A model generated the notes under the pieces. The model searched no databases and had not been told where the DNA came from. It was given only the letters and a program-made list of their open reading frames with translations. DNA of 64,000 nucleotides from Tilletiaria anomala UBC 951 (lineage: Eukaryota; Basidiomycota; Exobasidiomycetes; Georgefischeriales; Tilletiariaceae): contig NW_013546953.1 of NCBI RefSeq assembly GCF_000711695.1, positions 34,618 to 98,617 on the forward strand, in the 5' to 3' direction. Each line of letters opens with the position of its first letter. Position 1 is the first letter of the stretch. Positions 61,865 through 64,000 of the stretch are shown here, piece by piece. A program made the position numbers and the translations under genes.

Positions 61865-61971
61865 GCGGCCATATGATGGGAGCAGCGAGCAACGCCTGCG
61901 GCCATATGATGGGAGCAGCGAGCAACGCCTGCGGCCATATGATGGGAGCAGCGAGCAACGCCTGCGGCCAT
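61865..61971. repeat. 33-bp tandem repeat, three full copies
   Basis: Copies start at 61865, 61898 and 61931, with a partial fourth (8 nt) at 61964. The three full copies are identical by eye. Each contains CCATATGATGGGAGC. Because 33 is a multiple of three, frames on both strands read through as 11-residue repeats, for example MAAGVARCSHH on the minus strand, but no surrounding gene supports translation. Confidence 0.9.
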
Positions 61972-63740
61972 TGTTTGCATTCGGAATACGTAGCCACTGC
62001 TCATGCATCCGCGAGCTTTGGGGCAGCAGAGTCGCCCGGCCCACTGAAAGGCAGCCCGAGAGCCCAGCTGACCCGAAAGGACAGGCCGTACATTTCGACT
62101 GCGATCTTTTAACAGGTCCCTCACAAGCACTCCACCCACCCTCTCGCAAACTGACTCTGCGTGAGCACAGCGACCATACAGGAGGGATCTATAGCTGGAG
62201 CCGGGAGTGTGGCCCGCAACGAAAAGATCATTGGGAGAGGATTGGGCGCCTTGCTTGCTCGTCGTGCACGAATGATAGCTGTGGCGCTCTATGCAGCACT
62301 GAACATCGTCCGTAAGGCCAGCAGGGCGCACCTCGAATAGGGTGGCCGCCGAGCGAACGGATGGAGCACTTGCGGACTGTGGTCAGCTCCCAGCGCCTAG
62401 TGGCCAGTGTGTTTAAGTGCCACCCCTCCCACCCCGCCTTGAAGGTCGCCAAAGCACCGCATGCGCTTGGCGGGGAAAACAGGCTTCGAACATATTATTT
62501 TCAACACCATTCCGGCTATCCCGGTTATTTTGTTTCACCCAACCCAACTTGGGTTGAAAACTCTCTACATACTGCCTACTGTCTGCTCTCTTCACCTGTG
62601 AATTGTCAAATTTGTAATAACCCGCTGGCGGGGCAAATTCAGCTTTATTCGCCGAAGGGTTGGGTAAATCCAGCATCTGTCAAGCATTCGTTCCTCGAAT
62701 ACTGCGCGTGACGCCAAACGGAAATTTAACCGCGATCGCTGCTTTAGAGACAGGGAGCATGACAGGGCGGGCGCAATTTCGGTACAAGAGATCGAAACGC
62801 AATCGCTGCTTTGGACCCAGGGAACATGACACGGCAGGCGCAAAGTCAATGCAAGAAAATGCTTCAAAGGCATCTTGTATGACGCCAACACAGGAGTATC
62901 AGTGCGGCAGGCGACATACTGAAGGACAATATCAGCGTGCAAGACGCAAGACCGCCGCCTCCATCGGCATCAAGGCTATGCCATCGTTCACGTGGCTCAT
63001 CGGTGCAGGTCGGTGCTCTCGGAATAACTTCTGGGTGGAAACGAATAGTTTGTCCTCAACTTTCCCTTGGCGAAGTAAGTGACATTTGGCTAGCTATTGT
63101 GTCATCCAGACTCGCTGTCAAGAGATAATGGACCTGCGCCTCATCAATCACGACACATCGGACAACTCGCGACGATCGGTGTTTTGACAAATTTTGACCC
63201 ATGCCCACTTCGACTGCTCGTCGTCACCACGTCACAGATTCTCAGTCATTCGTTTCGCTGTCATTAGTCACTAGTCACCGTGACAGAAACCGCGCCGCTC
63301 TGTCATCAGTCAATGATTCAGAGTCCTGGTTCATTTTGCCATGGCTCGTGGAACAATACTGAAGCGAGCAACGCTTTGCTCTGATGCCACCGTTGGGCTT
63401 TACGCCTGTCTGACTGACGGCACGGTCCGTCCAAGAAACCATCCAACACGGTTTCCCTAAGTGCTGCAGCCATGCCCAAGTTTCATCTTTCTCGCTGCTT
63501 TCGCGACAGCCTTGCGCTGTAGCGTCAACGTGCCGAGATACAATTGCGGCATGCGCAGGGTGACCGTAGGGGTCGCACCTGACGCTTAACGAGCCGCAAG
63601 TTTCAGACTTCCGTAGCCGATTGATTGCAACAGGCCGTATAAAACAGGGCATGAGGATTACAAGCTGAATGGTGATGCAACCGCCTCCTCCCTAACCTCC
63701 TCTTTCTCGCGAATAACCCCTCTGACGACTTCCCTCCAAA
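61972..63740. other. Gene-poor region, right part, with promoter of the repeat protein
   Basis: No credible gene. An imperfect direct repeat of about 41 bp occurs at 62735-62775 and 62802-62842. A cluster of GTCA/TGAC motifs occupies 63220-63325. The final 100 bp carries a TATA box and a pyrimidine-rich leader for the secreted repeat gene. Confidence 0.5.
63638..63644 (+). promoter_or_regulatory. TATA box of the secreted repeat protein gene
   Basis: TATAAAA about 97 bp upstream of the ATG at 63741, followed by a C/T-rich stretch at about 63682-63712 that resembles the transcription start region of highly expressed fungal genes. Confidence 0.65.
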
Positions 63741-64000
63741 ATGCGTTTCACACTCTCCTTTGCGCTGGCTTCAGCCGGGCTCCTTTCCACCGCAGGCACT
63801 GCTCTCGCCGCACCGGTCACCCTAGCGTACGTCGGCGCGCCACCCGACCGTCGCTACGTTGGCGCTCCTCCTGACAGCGTTGGAGCAACCTACGTCGGCG
63901 CGCCGCCCGACCGTCGCTACGTTGGCGCTCCTCCTGACAGCGTTGGAGCAACCTACGTCGGCGCGCCACCCGACCGTCGCTACGTTGGCGCTCCTCCTGA
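63741..64000 (+). CDS. Secreted repetitive protein, candidate Kex2-processed peptide precursor (3' truncated by window end)
   Basis: The frame opens with a clear signal peptide (MRFTLSFALASAGLLSTAG..ALA, probable cleavage after Ala23), then APVTLA. From residue 30 it is built of a 21-residue unit encoded by 63 bp, starting at 63828, 63891 and 63954. Each unit consists of YVGAPPDRR plus YVGAPPDSVGAT, so the YVGAPPD core appears twice per unit. Differences between copies are synonymous. Arg-Arg after each first core is a Kex2-type dibasic site. Cleavage would release identical short peptides of 19-21 residues. This architecture matches fungal Kex2-processed repetitive proteins: pheromone-like peptides, repellents such as Rep1, and dikaritin RiPP precursors whose cores also start with Tyr. 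The end and total copy number lie outside the window. Confidence 0.8.
   Translation, partial: MRFTLSFALASAGLLSTAGTALAAPVTLAYVGAPPDRRYVGAPPDSVGATYVGAPPDRRYVGAPPDSVGATYVGAPPDRRYVGAPP

Noticed and set aside
61865-61971. CRISPR-like repeat array
   Set aside because: Repeats are directly adjacent without spacers and the genome is eukaryotic.

Overview
The window is fungal nuclear DNA. The genes are eukaryotic and single-copy, with GC-rich coding sequence. Introns are short, mostly 59-130 bp, with GTGCGT/GTGAGT-type donors, and both strands are densely used without operons. Gene content (Zn2Cys6 regulators, a fused BioD-BioA biotin enzyme, a PAS-kinase-like kinase, a secreted Kex2-type repeat protein) and intron style suggest a basidiomycete, perhaps Ustilaginomycotina. 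That placement is inference. I see no tRNA, rRNA, CRISPR array or bacterial-type element.

Left part (1-25 kb). A short-chain dehydrogenase (+) is followed by three minus-strand genes: glutamate-cysteine ligase, TFIIE alpha and a Dbp6-like DEAD-box helicase. A three-exon twin-CX9C Cmc1-type gene diverges from the helicase. A decayed stretch (about 13.2-16.9 kb) holds a broken Zn2Cys6 regulator. Then come TFIIH p34/Tfb4 (+), a DJ-1/Hsp31-like protein (-), an F-box/LRR-like protein (+) and the PP2A scaffold subunit (+).

Middle (25-46 kb). An 1858-residue kinase (-), a degenerate Ty1/copia reverse transcriptase fragment (-), the bifunctional dethiobiotin synthetase/DAPA aminotransferase (-), a TPR-like gene interrupted by in-frame stops (+), an Ecm15/UPF0045 protein containing a 5-nt micro-exon (-), a mitochondrial-carrier-like protein (+), the E2 enzyme Ubc4 (-) and an Old-Yellow-Enzyme relative with a C-terminal hydrophobic tail (+).

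Right part (46-64 kb). The APC/C activator Cdh1 (-) and a ten-exon HEI10/CCNB1IP1-type RING protein (+) share a divergent promoter. The HEI10-like gene runs tail-to-tail into an M16C metallopeptidase (-). A 1089-residue Zn2Cys6 regulator follows, then a gene-poor stretch of about 3.4 kb with a 33-bp tandem repeat. The window ends inside a secreted protein made of 63-bp repeats carrying Arg-Arg processing sites. This last gene is the most novel item: a candidate Kex2-processed repetitive peptide precursor.

Most genes are unrelated housekeeping functions: glutathione and biotin synthesis, transcription initiation, ribosome biogenesis, protein turnover and phosphatase signalling. Cdh1, Ubc4 and the HEI10-like protein all bear on ubiquitin control of the cell cycle or meiosis, but the sequence does not show that they are co-regulated. 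Exon joins were worked out by hand from reading frame, GT/AG sites and remembered family patterns; no alignment was run.
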